Origin: DASUXA01 sp036378155 | GTDB taxonomy: Bacteria > Actinomycetota > Actinomycetes > Mycobacteriales > Micromonosporaceae | Direction of reading: 5' to 3' | NCBI GenBank assembly: GCA_036378155.1 | Contig: DASUXA010000046.1 | Coordinates: forward strand, 1 to 43,559 | Length of the DNA stretch: 43,559 nucleotides | Shown: in pieces, positions 18,203 to 25,959 of the stretch | How positions within the stretch are numbered: the stretch's first letter is position 1 | How the letters are laid out: every line of letters starts with the position of its first letter | The notes under the pieces: model-generated | What the model was told of the DNA's origin: nothing | Seen by the model: the letters and a program-made list of their open reading frames with translations, nothing else | Database searches by the model: none | Made by a program: the position numbers and the translations under genes

Positions 18203-18679
18203 TCACCGCTGGTCGGGCGCGTCCGACCGGGTGCGGCGGTGTTCGAGCTGGTCGGCGAGCCGGGTCATGGCCACCCCGAGTTCGCGTCGCATCAGGCGGC
18301 GTACCAGCGGAGCCGCCGCCCGCTCGGCGAACGGCGCCTGCTCCCACGCATACGTGAACGTGATGTGGGTGCCTCCGGTCGGGGTCGGTTCGAGGGTGTA
18401 CGTGCCGGTCGCGACCCGCCGCCCCCCGGCACCGATGTTGCGCTCGGTGATCCGGCTCGGCGGGACGTCCTCGATGGTCTCGATGTCGACCGTTTCGCGC
18501 CGTCCCCCGACCACCACGGTCACGTGCGCCTTCGAGCCCACTCCGCGGGGCGGGCCGCTGCACTGCCAGTCGACCATCATGTGGTCGGTGAACGACTCGT
18601 GTGCCGCGATCGGGGCGAGGAACTCGTACACGTCCTCACGAGGGTCGGGGACGTCGACGCTGACGCTCACAGGCTTCAT
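18203..18679 (-). CDS. SRPBCC-family (polyketide cyclase/dehydrase-like) protein
   Basis: A 158-residue START-like helix-grip protein. It shows the opening strand VSVSVDVPDPREDVYEFLAP, the middle strands with RITERNIGAGGRR and TYTLEPTPTGGTHITFTYAWE, and a long C-terminal helix ending in basic residues. Such proteins bind hydrophobic ligands and are common as first genes of TetR-controlled detoxification operons. The ATG at 18679 appears leaderless: TACCAT lies seven bases upstream and there is no Shine-Dalgarno. The operator palindrome begins at the A of the start codon. Ligand not deducible. Confidence 0.87.
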   Translation of the reverse strand: MKPVSVSVDVPDPREDVYEFLAPIAAHESFTDHMMVDWQCSGPPRGVGSKAHVTVVVGGRRETVDIETIEDVPPSRITERNIGAGGRRVATGTYTLEPTPTGGTHITFTYAWEQAPFAERAAAPLVRRLMRRELGVAMTRLADQLEHRRTRSDAPDQR

Positions 18680-18694
18680 GTACCAGATGGTACA
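18679..18694. promoter_or_regulatory. TetR operator overlapping a leaderless promoter
   Basis: TGTACC-AGAT-GGTACA is a perfect inverted repeat starting at the first base of the SRPBCC start codon. On the minus strand it contains the likely -10 element TACCAT (18692-18687), exactly seven bases before ATG, as expected for leaderless transcription. Binding of the operon's TetR protein here would block polymerase directly. Confidence 0.7.
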
Positions 18695-18736
18695 GCGGCG
18701 TGTGCCACCTGGTTCGTGGAGTGCATCACGGGGCGC

Positions 18737-19093
18737 TCACCACGACACCAGGCAGAACGGGTGACCGGCGGGATCGGCGAAGACCCGGAGCGATGGGCTA
18801 CCGCCGTCCAGGCGCGTCGCCCCGATCGCGAGCACCCGTTGCTCGGCCGCGTCGAGGTCGTCGACCCGCACGTCGAGGTGCATCTGCTGCGGCGGGTCGC
18901 CGTCGGGCCAGCGCGGCGGTACGAACCGCGAGACCCGCTGGAACGCGACGCCCGGACGGTCCGGCGCGTCACCGATCACCACGAAGTCCCCGTCGTCCTG
19001 CACCCGGACCATGCCGAGCAACTCCTGGTAGAACGTCGCCAGGGCGGACGGGTCGGGACAGTCGACGATGAGGCCGTGCCAGCGTCCGATCAT
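18737..19093 (-). CDS. Glyoxalase-like (VOC) domain protein
   Basis: A 118-residue single-domain protein of the vicinal-oxygen-chelate fold with two beta-alpha-beta-beta-beta units: WHGLIVDCPDPSALATFYQE at the start and MHLDVRVDDLDAAEQRVLAIGA in the second half. It ends VFADPAGHPFCLVSW, the typical closing strand. The ATG at 19093 leaves AGCAGG at a workable distance; an ATG nine bases further upstream is possible. Proteins like this in actinomycetes are often resistance- or detoxification-related, but no substrate can be proposed. It stands apart from the TetR operon, 43 bp before its start, in the same orientation. Confidence 0.88.
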   Translation of the reverse strand: MIGRWHGLIVDCPDPSALATFYQELLGMVRVQDDGDFVVIGDAPDRPGVAFQRVSRFVPPRWPDGDPPQQMHLDVRVDDLDAAEQRVLAIGATRLDGGSPSLRVFADPAGHPFCLVSW

Positions 19094-19137
19094 GCCGGGC
19101 ATCCTGCTCGCGCCGTCCGACAATTTCCGACGTCCGG

Positions 19138-20223
19138 TCAGTACGGGTTGCCGTGGCCCGGCAGTCGCCCGGTGAGCATCGCGCCGACCCGCGCCACCGG
19201 ACCGGGGCGGGCGTGCAGGGCGGGGGAGCCGGTACCGCGCCGCTGCGCCATCCCGTCGAACAACTCGGCGAGGGCGCTGACCGCGTCGATCCGCGGCCGC
19301 CAGCCGAGTTCCCGCTCGGCGCGGGTCGGGTCCAGCAGCGGGCACCGTACCGCCAGATCCACCCAGCCCGGCTCGGTCGGCTGCAGCCTCGCCCGCCAGG
19401 TCAGGTCAGCCGCGACCCGCAGCACCGCGGGCGGCACCGGCACGCCGACGCCGTGGAAGTACGAGCCGACGCTGGTCGCGTCGAGCACCGGCTCGGCGAC
19501 GATGTTGAACGGCCCGCGCGCGTCGGACAGCGCCGCCAGGGTGTACGCCTGCGCCACGTCGTCGGCGTGCACCGCCTGCACCCGCAGGCTGCGCCCGCGT
19601 GGTACCACCGGCAGCCGGCCCAGCCGCAGCAGTTCGGTGGGCACCAGCGGACCGATGAACAGCCGGGCGATCTCGGACGCGGCGTCGCGTTGGAAGGTCA
19701 GCCCCGGGCGCAGTCGTACCACGCGCAGCCACGGCTGGTCCCGTTCCACCTGGTCCAGCATCGCCTCGACGTCCGCCTTGTCCCGGCTGTACGTGGAGCT
19801 GCGCACCCCGGTCACCGGCCACGACTCGTCGACCCGGCGGTCCTTCGGACCGGCCGCGTATGCACCCACCGACGACGCGTACACCAGCGCCGGAACGTCC
19901 GCTCGTACCACCGCCTCGGCGATCCGGGCGCTGCCGTCGACGTTGGTGTCCCGGATCGCCAGTCGTTCGTGGCTGGGCTGGATCTGCCAGGCGAGATGGA
20001 TCACCACCGCCGCCCTGGCGAACACGTCCGCCAGGGCGGCGACCGCCCCGGCGGCGCTGATGTCGATCGAGTGCCAGTGCACCGCGTCGTACGGCGCGCC
20101 CGACCCTCGCGTCGGTACCCGCCGAGCGATCCCGACGACCTCGTCGACCTCGGGTCGCTCGCGCAGCGCCCGCAGCACCGCGGTACCGACGTTTCCGGAC
20201 GCGCCCACCACCACGATCCGCAT
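19138..20223 (-). CDS. NAD-dependent epimerase/dehydratase (extended SDR)
   Basis: A 361-residue extended SDR. The Rossmann motif is GASGNVG at 7-13, right after the ATG at 20223, which fixes this start; the longer frame to 20259 adds non-family residues. The catalytic pair is Y145 and K149 in TYSRDK, with the serine in YASSVGAYAAG. The C-terminal substrate domain includes LRPGLTFQRDAASEIARLF and the ADDVAQAYTLA segment. Similar proteins act on nucleotide sugars or as 3-beta-HSD-like reductases. The gene is alone in its orientation before the divergent CitE-like gene. Confidence 0.9.
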   Translation of the reverse strand: MRIVVVGASGNVGTAVLRALRERPEVDEVVGIARRVPTRGSGAPYDAVHWHSIDISAAGAVAALADVFARAAVVIHLAWQIQPSHERLAIRDTNVDGSARIAEAVVRADVPALVYASSVGAYAAGPKDRRVDESWPVTGVRSSTYSRDKADVEAMLDQVERDQPWLRVVRLRPGLTFQRDAASEIARLFIGPLVPTELLRLGRLPVVPRGRSLRVQAVHADDVAQAYTLAALSDARGPFNIVAEPVLDATSVGSYFHGVGVPVPPAVLRVAADLTWRARLQPTEPGWVDLAVRCPLLDPTRAERELGWRPRIDAVSALAELFDGMAQRRGTGSPALHARPGPVARVGAMLTGRLPGHGNPY

Positions 20224-20303
20224 GCGCACCCGGTACCCCCGAAATGACCGGTCTATCACAGTCGCCGGACCTCGCCAGAATCACTGATCAAGACGCGGGA
20301 TCG

Positions 20304-20327
20304 CCGGACACGCCGCAAGATGTCCGG
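20304..20327. promoter_or_regulatory. Inverted repeat between divergent epimerase and CitE-like genes
   Basis: CCGGACA and TGTCCGG are separated by ten bases, one helical turn, in the 146-bp divergent gap and 43 bp before the CitE-like start. The spacing suits a dimeric regulator binding one face of DNA. A weak hairpin is the alternative. Confidence 0.4.
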
Positions 20328-20369
20328 TGAGGGGCAAAACGGCTGCCGGCCGGGGGAGGGACATATCGG

Positions 20370-21209
20370 ATGAGGTCCTGGCTGTACGTACCGGGTGACG
20401 CACCGGACGAGATGATCTCCGCCGCCGCGTCCGGGGCGGACGCGATCGTCCTCGACCTCGCCGACGCGGTACCGCCGGCCGCCCGGCGCACGGCACGCAA
20501 GATCGTCGCCGAGTACCTGCGCGAACGCCCGCTCGGCCCGCCGGTATGGGTGCGGATCAACCCCGGTCCGCTCGGCCACGACGACGTGCGGGCGGTGTTC
20601 GGACCCGGTCTGCGGGGGTTCTGCCTCGCCCGTTCCGAGACCCCGACCCAGCTGCACGCGCTGGACTCGGTGCTGCGTGAAGTGGAACACGACGCCGGTC
20701 GGTCGCCCCGCTCGGTACCGGTGACGGCGGTCCTCGAATCGGCGGGCGCGGTCCTCGCCGCGCCGGTCATCGCCCGCGCGCCCCGGGTCGTGCGACTCCA
20801 ACTCGGCGAGGCGGACCTGCGCATCCAGCTCGGCGTCCGATGCGGCCCCGACGAGGCGGAACTGCTGTGGGCGCGCTCGCAGCTCGTGCTGGCCAGCGCG
20901 GCGGCGGGGATCGAACCGCCGATCGGACCCGCGCCCGTGGCTCGGCTGTCCGCCGACGGGCTGCGGCGCAGCGGCGAAGCGCTGCGCCGACTCGGCTTCT
21001 GCGGGCGAGCCTGCCTCGACACGTCCCAGGTGGCGCTCGCCAACGAGGTGTTCACACCGTCCGCCGAGGACGTCGTCGCCGCCCGCGAGGTGCTCGACCG
21101 GTACGAGCAGGCGACCGCCGACACCGCGATGAGCCTGGATCTCGATCCGTCCCGTGTGGACGAATCCGTGGTGCGCGCCGCGAGGCGCACCCTCGCCACC
21201 GCCGACTGA
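20370..21209 (+). CDS. CitE-like HpcH/HpaI aldolase/CoA-ester lyase family protein
   Basis: A 279-residue TIM-barrel protein related to citrate lyase beta subunit and malyl-CoA lyase-type enzymes. The opening RSWLYVPGDAPDEMISAAASG is family-typical, as are WVRINP (substrate arginine) and the metal ligands expected in VLES (Glu) and GEADL (Asp). The conserved DLEDAV block is DLADAV here, so an otherwise near-invariant Glu is Ala. A Gly-rich segment, GRACLDTSQVALANEVFTPS, matches the region before the C-terminal helix. GGGAGGGACATATCGG precedes the ATG. No citrate lyase alpha/gamma subunits are nearby. Function may be altered from classical lyase. Confidence 0.82.
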   Translation: MRSWLYVPGDAPDEMISAAASGADAIVLDLADAVPPAARRTARKIVAEYLRERPLGPPVWVRINPGPLGHDDVRAVFGPGLRGFCLARSETPTQLHALDSVLREVEHDAGRSPRSVPVTAVLESAGAVLAAPVIARAPRVVRLQLGEADLRIQLGVRCGPDEAELLWARSQLVLASAAAGIEPPIGPAPVARLSADGLRRSGEALRRLGFCGRACLDTSQVALANEVFTPSAEDVVAAREVLDRYEQATADTAMSLDLDPSRVDESVVRAARRTLATAD

Positions 21210-21289
21210 CCCCGCGCGTCACCCTTCTATCGGATACCCGTCGCCGAGGCGACTCGACGGGTGTCACCGTGCCTTGGTAAGCACGACCC

Positions 21290-23647
21290 ATGACCCCCCG
21301 GATCAGATCGGTCGCGGTGGTCGCCGGTGCGGCGACCGTCGCGGCCCTGCTGTCCGCGCCACCGGCTCAGGCCGCGTCGCCGGACCTTGTCATCAGTCAG
21401 GTGTACGGCGGCGGAGGCAACTCCGGCGCGACCTACACCAACGACTTCATCGAGCTGTACAACCGTGGCACGACGACGGTCGACGTGTCCGGCTGGAGCG
21501 TGCAGTACGCCTCGGCATCCGGCTTCACCTGGCAGGTCACCACGCTGTCCGGAACCGTCGCGCCGGGTGCCCGGTACCTGGTCCAGGAAGCCGCCGGAGC
21601 CGGCGGCACCGTAGCGTTGCCCAGCCCGGACGCCACCGGATCGATCGCGATGAGCGCGTCCAGCGGCAAGGTCGCCCTGGTCGAGTCCGCGATCCCGCTC
21701 GGCTGCGGCGCGTCGTGCCACCTCGACGCCCGCGTCCGCGACTTCGTCGGGTACGGCGGCGCCACCGACTTCGAGGGCGCGTCCGCCGCGCCCGGCCTGT
21801 CCAACACCACCGCCGACCTGCGCGCCGGCGGCGGCGCCACCGACACCGACGACAACGGTGCCGACTTCACCGCGGGCACACCGAGCCCACGCGGTACGAG
21901 CGGGGGTGGCAGCGGCGGCGGCGCAACACTGCGCATCCACGACATCCAGGGCGCCGCGCACCGGTCGCCGGTGACCGGCAAAACCGTCGCGTCCGTACCC
22001 GGCGTGGTCACCGCGACCACGAGCAACGGGTTCTGGATGCAGGACCCGCAGCCCGACGACGACCCGGCGACCAGCGAGGCGGTCTTCGTGTTCACCTCGT
22101 CCGCGCCGAGCGTGACCAGGGGCGACGCGGTCACCGTCAGCGGTCGGGTCAGCGAGTACCGACCGGGCGGGTACGCCAGCGCGAACCTGAGCACCACCGA
22201 GATCTCCGGTGCGGCGGTGACCGTCACCGGACACGACGCGACCCTGCCGGCGCCCACCCTGATCGGACCCGGCGGTCGGACCGTACCGGCGGCGGTACGC
22301 ACCGACACCCCAGGTGACGTCGAGAAGTCGACGACGTTCGACGTCACCGCGAACGCGCTCGACTTCTACGAGTCGATGGAGGGCATGCTCGTCGAGGTCG
22401 ACGACTCGGTCGCGGTCGGTCCCACCAACAAGTACGGCGAACTGGCGGTGCTGCCGGGCGGGGCGGGACAGCCGCGCACCGCGCGCGGCGGCATCGTGTA
22501 CAGCTACGCCGACGCCAACCCCGAGCGGCTCATCCTGTCCAGCGCCCTGGCGCGGGTACCGGTCGCGAACGTGGGCGACCGCCTGCCCGGTGCGGTCGTC
22601 GGGGTGCTCGACTACAACTTCAGCAACTTCATGCTGGACGTGCTCGCCCCGCCCACGGTGGTACCGGGCGGCATCGCCCCGGAGACCACCCGCGTGCAGC
22701 GGTGGAACGAGTTGGCGGTCGCCACGTACAACGTGGAGAACCTCGACCCAGGCGACCCGCAGGCGAAGTTCGACCGGCTGGCGACGAACCTCGTCCACAA
22801 CCTGTCCGCGCCGGACATCGTCGCGGTCGAAGAGATCCAGGACAACGACGGTCCCACCGACGACGGCGTGGTCGCCGCCGACGTGACGTGGCACAAGCTG
22901 ATCGACGCGATCAGGCGCGCCGGCGGACCGGGGTACGACTTCCGCTCGGTCGACCCGAGCAACGACACCGACGGCGGTGAGCCCGGCGGCAACATCCGGG
23001 TCGGGTTCCTGTTCCGCACCGACCGCGACCTGACCTTCGTAGACCGACCCGGTGCCGACGCGACCACGCCGACCCAGGTGGTACCGCACGGCAACGGCGC
23101 GGACCTGACGCTGTCGCCCGGTCGGATCGACCCGACGAACCCGGCGTTCGACGACTCGCGCAAGCCGCTCGCCGGGGAGTTCCGGTTCCGTGGACAACCC
23201 GTGTTCGTGGTCGCCAACCACTTCAACTCCAAGGGCGGCGACGAGCCGCTGATGGGGCGATACCAGCCGCCGGTACGGCCCAGCGAGGCACAACGGCACG
23301 CGCAGGCGCAGGTGGTACGGAGCTTCGTCGACCAGATCCGCGCGGTCGACGCGGACGCGAACGTCGTGGTCCTCGGTGATCTGAACGACTTCGAGTTCTC
23401 CCAGACCGCCGACATCCTGACCGGCGACGGGTTCCTCACCGACCTGCCCCGCACCCTGCCGCTGTCCGAGCGGTACACCTACGTGTACGAGGGCAACTCG
23501 CAGGTGCTCGACCAGATCCTGCTGTCGGCTCCACTGGCGGCGTTCGGGTACGACTACGACGTCGTACACATCAACAGCGAGTTCGCCGACCAGGCGTCCG
23601 ACCACGACCCGCAGGTGGTACGGCTGGAAATCCGCCCCGGCGACTGA
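21290..23647 (+). CDS. Secreted ExeM/NucH-family endonuclease with lamin-tail domain
   Basis: A 785-residue exported nuclease. The signal peptide (1-28) ends AQA-ASP. It is followed by a lamin-tail domain (about 30-150; DLVISQVYGGGGNSGATYTN, FIELYNRGTTTVDVSGW) and a Gly/Ser linker near 205. An OB-fold-like region (about 212-330; VPGVVTATTSNGFWMQDP) precedes a C-terminal endonuclease/exonuclease/phosphatase domain (about 475-783). That domain has TYNVENLDPGD, VAVEEIQDNDG, NHFNSKGGD, VVLGDLNDFEFS and ASDHDP, the complete catalytic series. Such enzymes degrade extracellular DNA for phosphate or nutrient scavenging. No strong Shine-Dalgarno is visible; the ATG is chosen because it gives an intact signal peptide. 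A long stem-loop follows the stop. Confidence 0.93.
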   Translation: MTPRIRSVAVVAGAATVAALLSAPPAQAASPDLVISQVYGGGGNSGATYTNDFIELYNRGTTTVDVSGWSVQYASASGFTWQVTTLSGTVAPGARYLVQEAAGAGGTVALPSPDATGSIAMSASSGKVALVESAIPLGCGASCHLDARVRDFVGYGGATDFEGASAAPGLSNTTADLRAGGGATDTDDNGADFTAGTPSPRGTSGGGSGGGATLRIHDIQGAAHRSPVTGKTVASVPGVVTATTSNGFWMQDPQPDDDPATSEAVFVFTSSAPSVTRGDAVTVSGRVSEYRPGGYASANLSTTEISGAAVTVTGHDATLPAPTLIGPGGRTVPAAVRTDTPGDVEKSTTFDVTANALDFYESMEGMLVEVDDSVAVGPTNKYGELAVLPGGAGQPRTARGGIVYSYADANPERLILSSALARVPVANVGDRLPGAVVGVLDYNFSNFMLDVLAPPTVVPGGIAPETTRVQRWNELAVATYNVENLDPGDPQAKFDRLATNLVHNLSAPDIVAVEEIQDNDGPTDDGVVAADVTWHKLIDAIRRAGGPGYDFRSVDPSNDTDGGEPGGNIRVGFLFRTDRDLTFVDRPGADATTPTQVVPHGNGADLTLSPGRIDPTNPAFDDSRKPLAGEFRFRGQPVFVVANHFNSKGGDEPLMGRYQPPVRPSEAQRHAQAQVVRSFVDQIRAVDADANVVVLGDLNDFEFSQTADILTGDGFLTDLPRTLPLSERYTYVYEGNSQVLDQILLSAPLAAFGYDYDVVHINSEFADQASDHDPQVVRLEIRPGD

Positions 23648-23697
23648 GGTTGTCGGGGGTCGCAGCGCGTGGGCGGTCGGGGGGTCGTGGCCGTGTG

Positions 23698-23767
23698 GGC
23701 GGTCGGGGGTCGCAGCCGCTCCGGGCGGTCAAGCTTGATCCCTGCGCGACTGCGACCCCCGACCGCC
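23698..23767 (+). terminator. Perfect 18-bp stem-loop after the nuclease gene (GCTTGATC-loop element, copy 2)
   Basis: GGCGGTCGGGGGTCGCAG (23698-23715) pairs perfectly with CTGCGACCCCCGACCGCC (23750-23767). The 34-base loop contains GGGCGGTCAAGCTTGATCCC. It lies 51 nt after the nuclease stop and is followed by TTTG. This is the strongest copy of the element family and would act as a terminator or a stabilising 3' structure. Confidence 0.8.
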
Positions 23768-24021
23768 TTTGCCCGTGGCAGCCGCCGCCCAGACGTCACC
23801 GTTCGTTCCTGTGTGACTGCGCACCGCCGACCGCCTTTGCCCGTGGCAGCCGCCGCTTCGACGTCACCGTTCGTTCCTGTGTGACTGCGCACCGCCGACC
23901 GCGTTTGCCGTGGCAGCCGCCGCTTCGACGTCGCCGTTCGTTCCTGTGTGACTGCGCACCGCCGACCGCGTTTGCCGTGGCAGCCGTCGCTTCGACGTCG
24001 CCGTTGATCCGCGACTGTGAC
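23761..24021 (+). repeat. Tandem array of four 67-68-bp repeats
   Basis: Units begin at 23761, 23829, 23897 and 23964; the last is cut short near 24021. Each starts GACCGCSTTTGCC and includes GTGGCAGCCG and CTTCGACGTC. Each of the first three ends GTGTGACTGCGCACCGCC. The end of every unit resembles the 3' half of the adjacent hairpin (CTGCGCGACTGCGACCCCC), and the array closes with GTTGATCCGCGACTG, again like the hairpin loop. The array therefore looks like an expansion of that element. The region 23648-24267 holds no supported gene. Confidence 0.85.
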
Positions 24022-24182
24022 CTCGGCCGCTGGTGCGGGGCGGTCCGCGTCTGACCGGATGCCCGAGGACTCGTCGCGCTGTCCAGAGCGTTATCGCGGG
24101 TGAGGGTGTTTGCGGACTGCTTATCGCGGCCCGGCTCGTCGACTGCGCGCGGGGCGGTCATGACCGACGCCGTGATGCGGGC

Positions 24183-24240
24183 GGGGTCGGTGCGCTGCGA
24201 AGGGATCAAGCTTGACCGCCCGGAGCAGCGCGCCGGCCCC
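24183..24240 (-). terminator. 15-bp stem-loop after the alpha-amylase gene (GCTTGATC-loop element, copy 3)
   Basis: On the minus strand GGGGCCGGCGCGCTG pairs with CAGCGCACCGACCCC over 13 of 15 positions. The 28-base loop contains GGGCGGTCAAGCTTGATCCC, identical over 20 bases to the loop of the nuclease copy although the stems differ. It begins 27 nt after the amylase stop. Confidence 0.75.
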
Positions 24241-24267
24241 GCCCGCTTCGAGCGGACCCCGACCGGA

Positions 24268-25710
24268 TCAGACGTACAACGCGATGGCGTCGTTGGCGCC
24301 GACGGTGGCGGTGAACTGGCCCGAGGAGTTGACGTAGTACGTAGGGCCGGTGCAGCCGCCGCTGCTGCGGTCACCGTGCTGCACGTCGCAGTAGGTACCT
24401 GCGGGCAGCGACGTCTGGAAGGTACGCGAGATCGAGAACGACTCGTGGTTGATCACCACGTACCCCTTGCTGCCTCGCCCGAAGGCGATCGCCTGGTACC
24501 CGTTGTCCCACCAGTTGTTCATGCCGGTACCGCGGACCGCGTTGCGGAACCCGACCATGTTCATGATCTGCCGCCAGTAGTGCTGGCACTTCCAGCCGTC
24601 CTGGAAGCAGGCGTACACGGTGCCGCCGTTCGGCGGTCCGGCGTCGTTGTCGCTGAACTCGTAGCCCGAGTACACCTGCGGCGAGCCGTAGTTCCAGGCG
24701 AGCAGGAAGACATTCGCGAGGGTGTACGTGGCGCCGTACTTGTAGTTCAGCGTCGAGCCGTTGCGCTCGGTGTCCCAGTTGTCGACGAACGGACGCGCCT
24801 GGTAGCTGGGCAGGTACCCCCAGGACGCGCCCCAGTTGTTCAGGTACGCCAGGCGTTCGCTGGTGAAGATGCGCTTCAGGTCGTAGGCGGCGCGGAACTC
24901 GTCGACGTCGCCGTTGCCGGTGTACTCGCTGGGCTGTACCGCCTCACCGGAGCCGTAGATCACCTCCTGCACCCAGTAGATGTTCGGGTTCGACAGCTTC
25001 GACTTGATCGCGGCGAGGTCGCTGGCGGCGATGTGCTTGGCGGCGTCGATGCGGAACCCGTCGACGCCGTCCGAGATCAGGTGGTTCATGTAGCCGGCGA
25101 TGGTCGACCGTACGTAGTCGCTGCCGGTGTCGAGGTCGGCGAGCCCGGACAGCTCGCAGTTCTGCACTTCCCAGCGGTTGGTGTAGTCGGTGATGTTGTG
25201 CCGGCAGGAGTGGAAGTCCCAGTCCTGGTAGTAGCCGGGGTAGTTGTACTTGGTGTACGACGAGCCGCCGGTGCCGGTGCCGGACCCGGCGGTCATGTGG
25301 TTGATCACCGCGTCGGCGAGAACCTTGACGCCCGCCGCGTGGCAGGTGTTGATCATGTTTCGGAACGAGGACTCGTCGCCGAGCCGTCCGGCGATCTTGT
25401 AGCTGACCGGCTGGTACGAGGTCCACCACTGGTATCCCTGGATGTGCTCCTGGGCGGGGGAAACCTCGACGTACCCGTACCCCTTGGGGCCGAGGACGTT
25501 GGTGCATTCCCTGGCGACGGAGTCGAATTTCCACTCGAACAGCGTGACGGTGACGTCCTTGCTGCCGGGCGGGGTCGCGTGCGCCGGCTGGGCGGACGGC
25601 GCGACCAGGGCGGTCGCCGCCGCGGCGGCGACCGCGACGGCGGCGGCGATGCGGATGGGGGAGCGGTGCCGGCCTCTGTGGCGGCCGGTCGACAGCCTTG
25701 CGACAGCCAT
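24268..25710 (-). CDS. Secreted alpha-amylase (GH13)
   Basis: A 480-residue extracellular amylase. The ATG at 25710 is chosen over the in-frame ATG at 25743 because CCGGAGGCACC, a good Shine-Dalgarno, lies just before it. The signal peptide (about 1-45) ends near QPAHATPPG. Conserved GH13 regions follow: VLADAVINHM (I), DGFRIDAAKH (II, catalytic Asp), YWVQEVIY (III, catalytic Glu) and FVDNWDTERN (IV, catalytic Asp). In region IV the usual His of FVDNHD is Trp. The C-terminal beta-domain ends NDAIALYV; no starch-binding CBM20 is present. Regulation is likely by a MalR-type repressor through CTTGCAG repeats upstream. It initiates the breakdown of starch to maltodextrins that the importer at 11-15 kb could take up. 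Confidence 0.93.
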   Translation of the reverse strand: MAVARLSTGRHRGRHRSPIRIAAAVAVAAAAATALVAPSAQPAHATPPGSKDVTVTLFEWKFDSVARECTNVLGPKGYGYVEVSPAQEHIQGYQWWTSYQPVSYKIAGRLGDESSFRNMINTCHAAGVKVLADAVINHMTAGSGTGTGGSSYTKYNYPGYYQDWDFHSCRHNITDYTNRWEVQNCELSGLADLDTGSDYVRSTIAGYMNHLISDGVDGFRIDAAKHIAASDLAAIKSKLSNPNIYWVQEVIYGSGEAVQPSEYTGNGDVDEFRAAYDLKRIFTSERLAYLNNWGASWGYLPSYQARPFVDNWDTERNGSTLNYKYGATYTLANVFLLAWNYGSPQVYSGYEFSDNDAGPPNGGTVYACFQDGWKCQHYWRQIMNMVGFRNAVRGTGMNNWWDNGYQAIAFGRGSKGYVVINHESFSISRTFQTSLPAGTYCDVQHGDRSSGGCTGPTYYVNSSGQFTATVGANDAIALYV

Positions 25711-25800
25711 GGTGCCTCCGGATGTGGGCAGGTGTCGGGCCAAGGGTCGGCGACCGGGCGCGGGGTGTACGCCGGCGCGTCACGGGACGCCTCGCAAACC

Positions 25801-25837
25801 CTTGCAGCGCCTTCTGCAAGATTGATGAAACTTGCAG
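25801..25837 (-). promoter_or_regulatory. MalR-like operator repeats upstream of alpha-amylase
   Basis: CTTGCAG (25801-25807), CTGCAAG (25814-25820) and CTTGCAG (25831-25837) lie about 90-130 bp upstream of the amylase start; a weaker CTTGGGT follows at 25842. They combine an inverted repeat with 6-bp spacing and a direct repeat. CTTGCAG/CTGCAAG elements are, as I recall, the operator type of the LacI-family MalR/Reg1 regulators at Streptomyces amylase and maltose promoters. The local AT-richness suggests the promoter is here. No malR gene is in the window. Confidence 0.6.
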
Positions 25838-25959
25838 AAAACTTGGGTAAGGACTGTAGGTGTGACGTCAATGGACGTCAATAGCGCGCGAGGCGACCGC
25901 AACCGGACGGCAGCCCCGGCGAAGGGATGCGCCCCCGGCTCCAGCGGTATCGACGCGGG

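Noticed and set aside
16957..20223. Possible biosynthetic or resistance island (TetR, SRPBCC, VOC, epimerases)
   Set aside because: No synthase, transferase or efflux gene accompanies them, so a small detoxification operon and single genes are the simpler reading.
23761..24021. Possible CRISPR array because of regular 67-68-bp repeats
   Set aside because: The repetition covers the whole period with no unique spacers, there are no cas genes, and units resemble the adjacent hairpin.
24100..25884. Plus-strand open frame of 594 codons across the alpha-amylase
   Set aside because: It is the reverse-strand shadow of the amylase gene; composition and lack of domains argue against coding.
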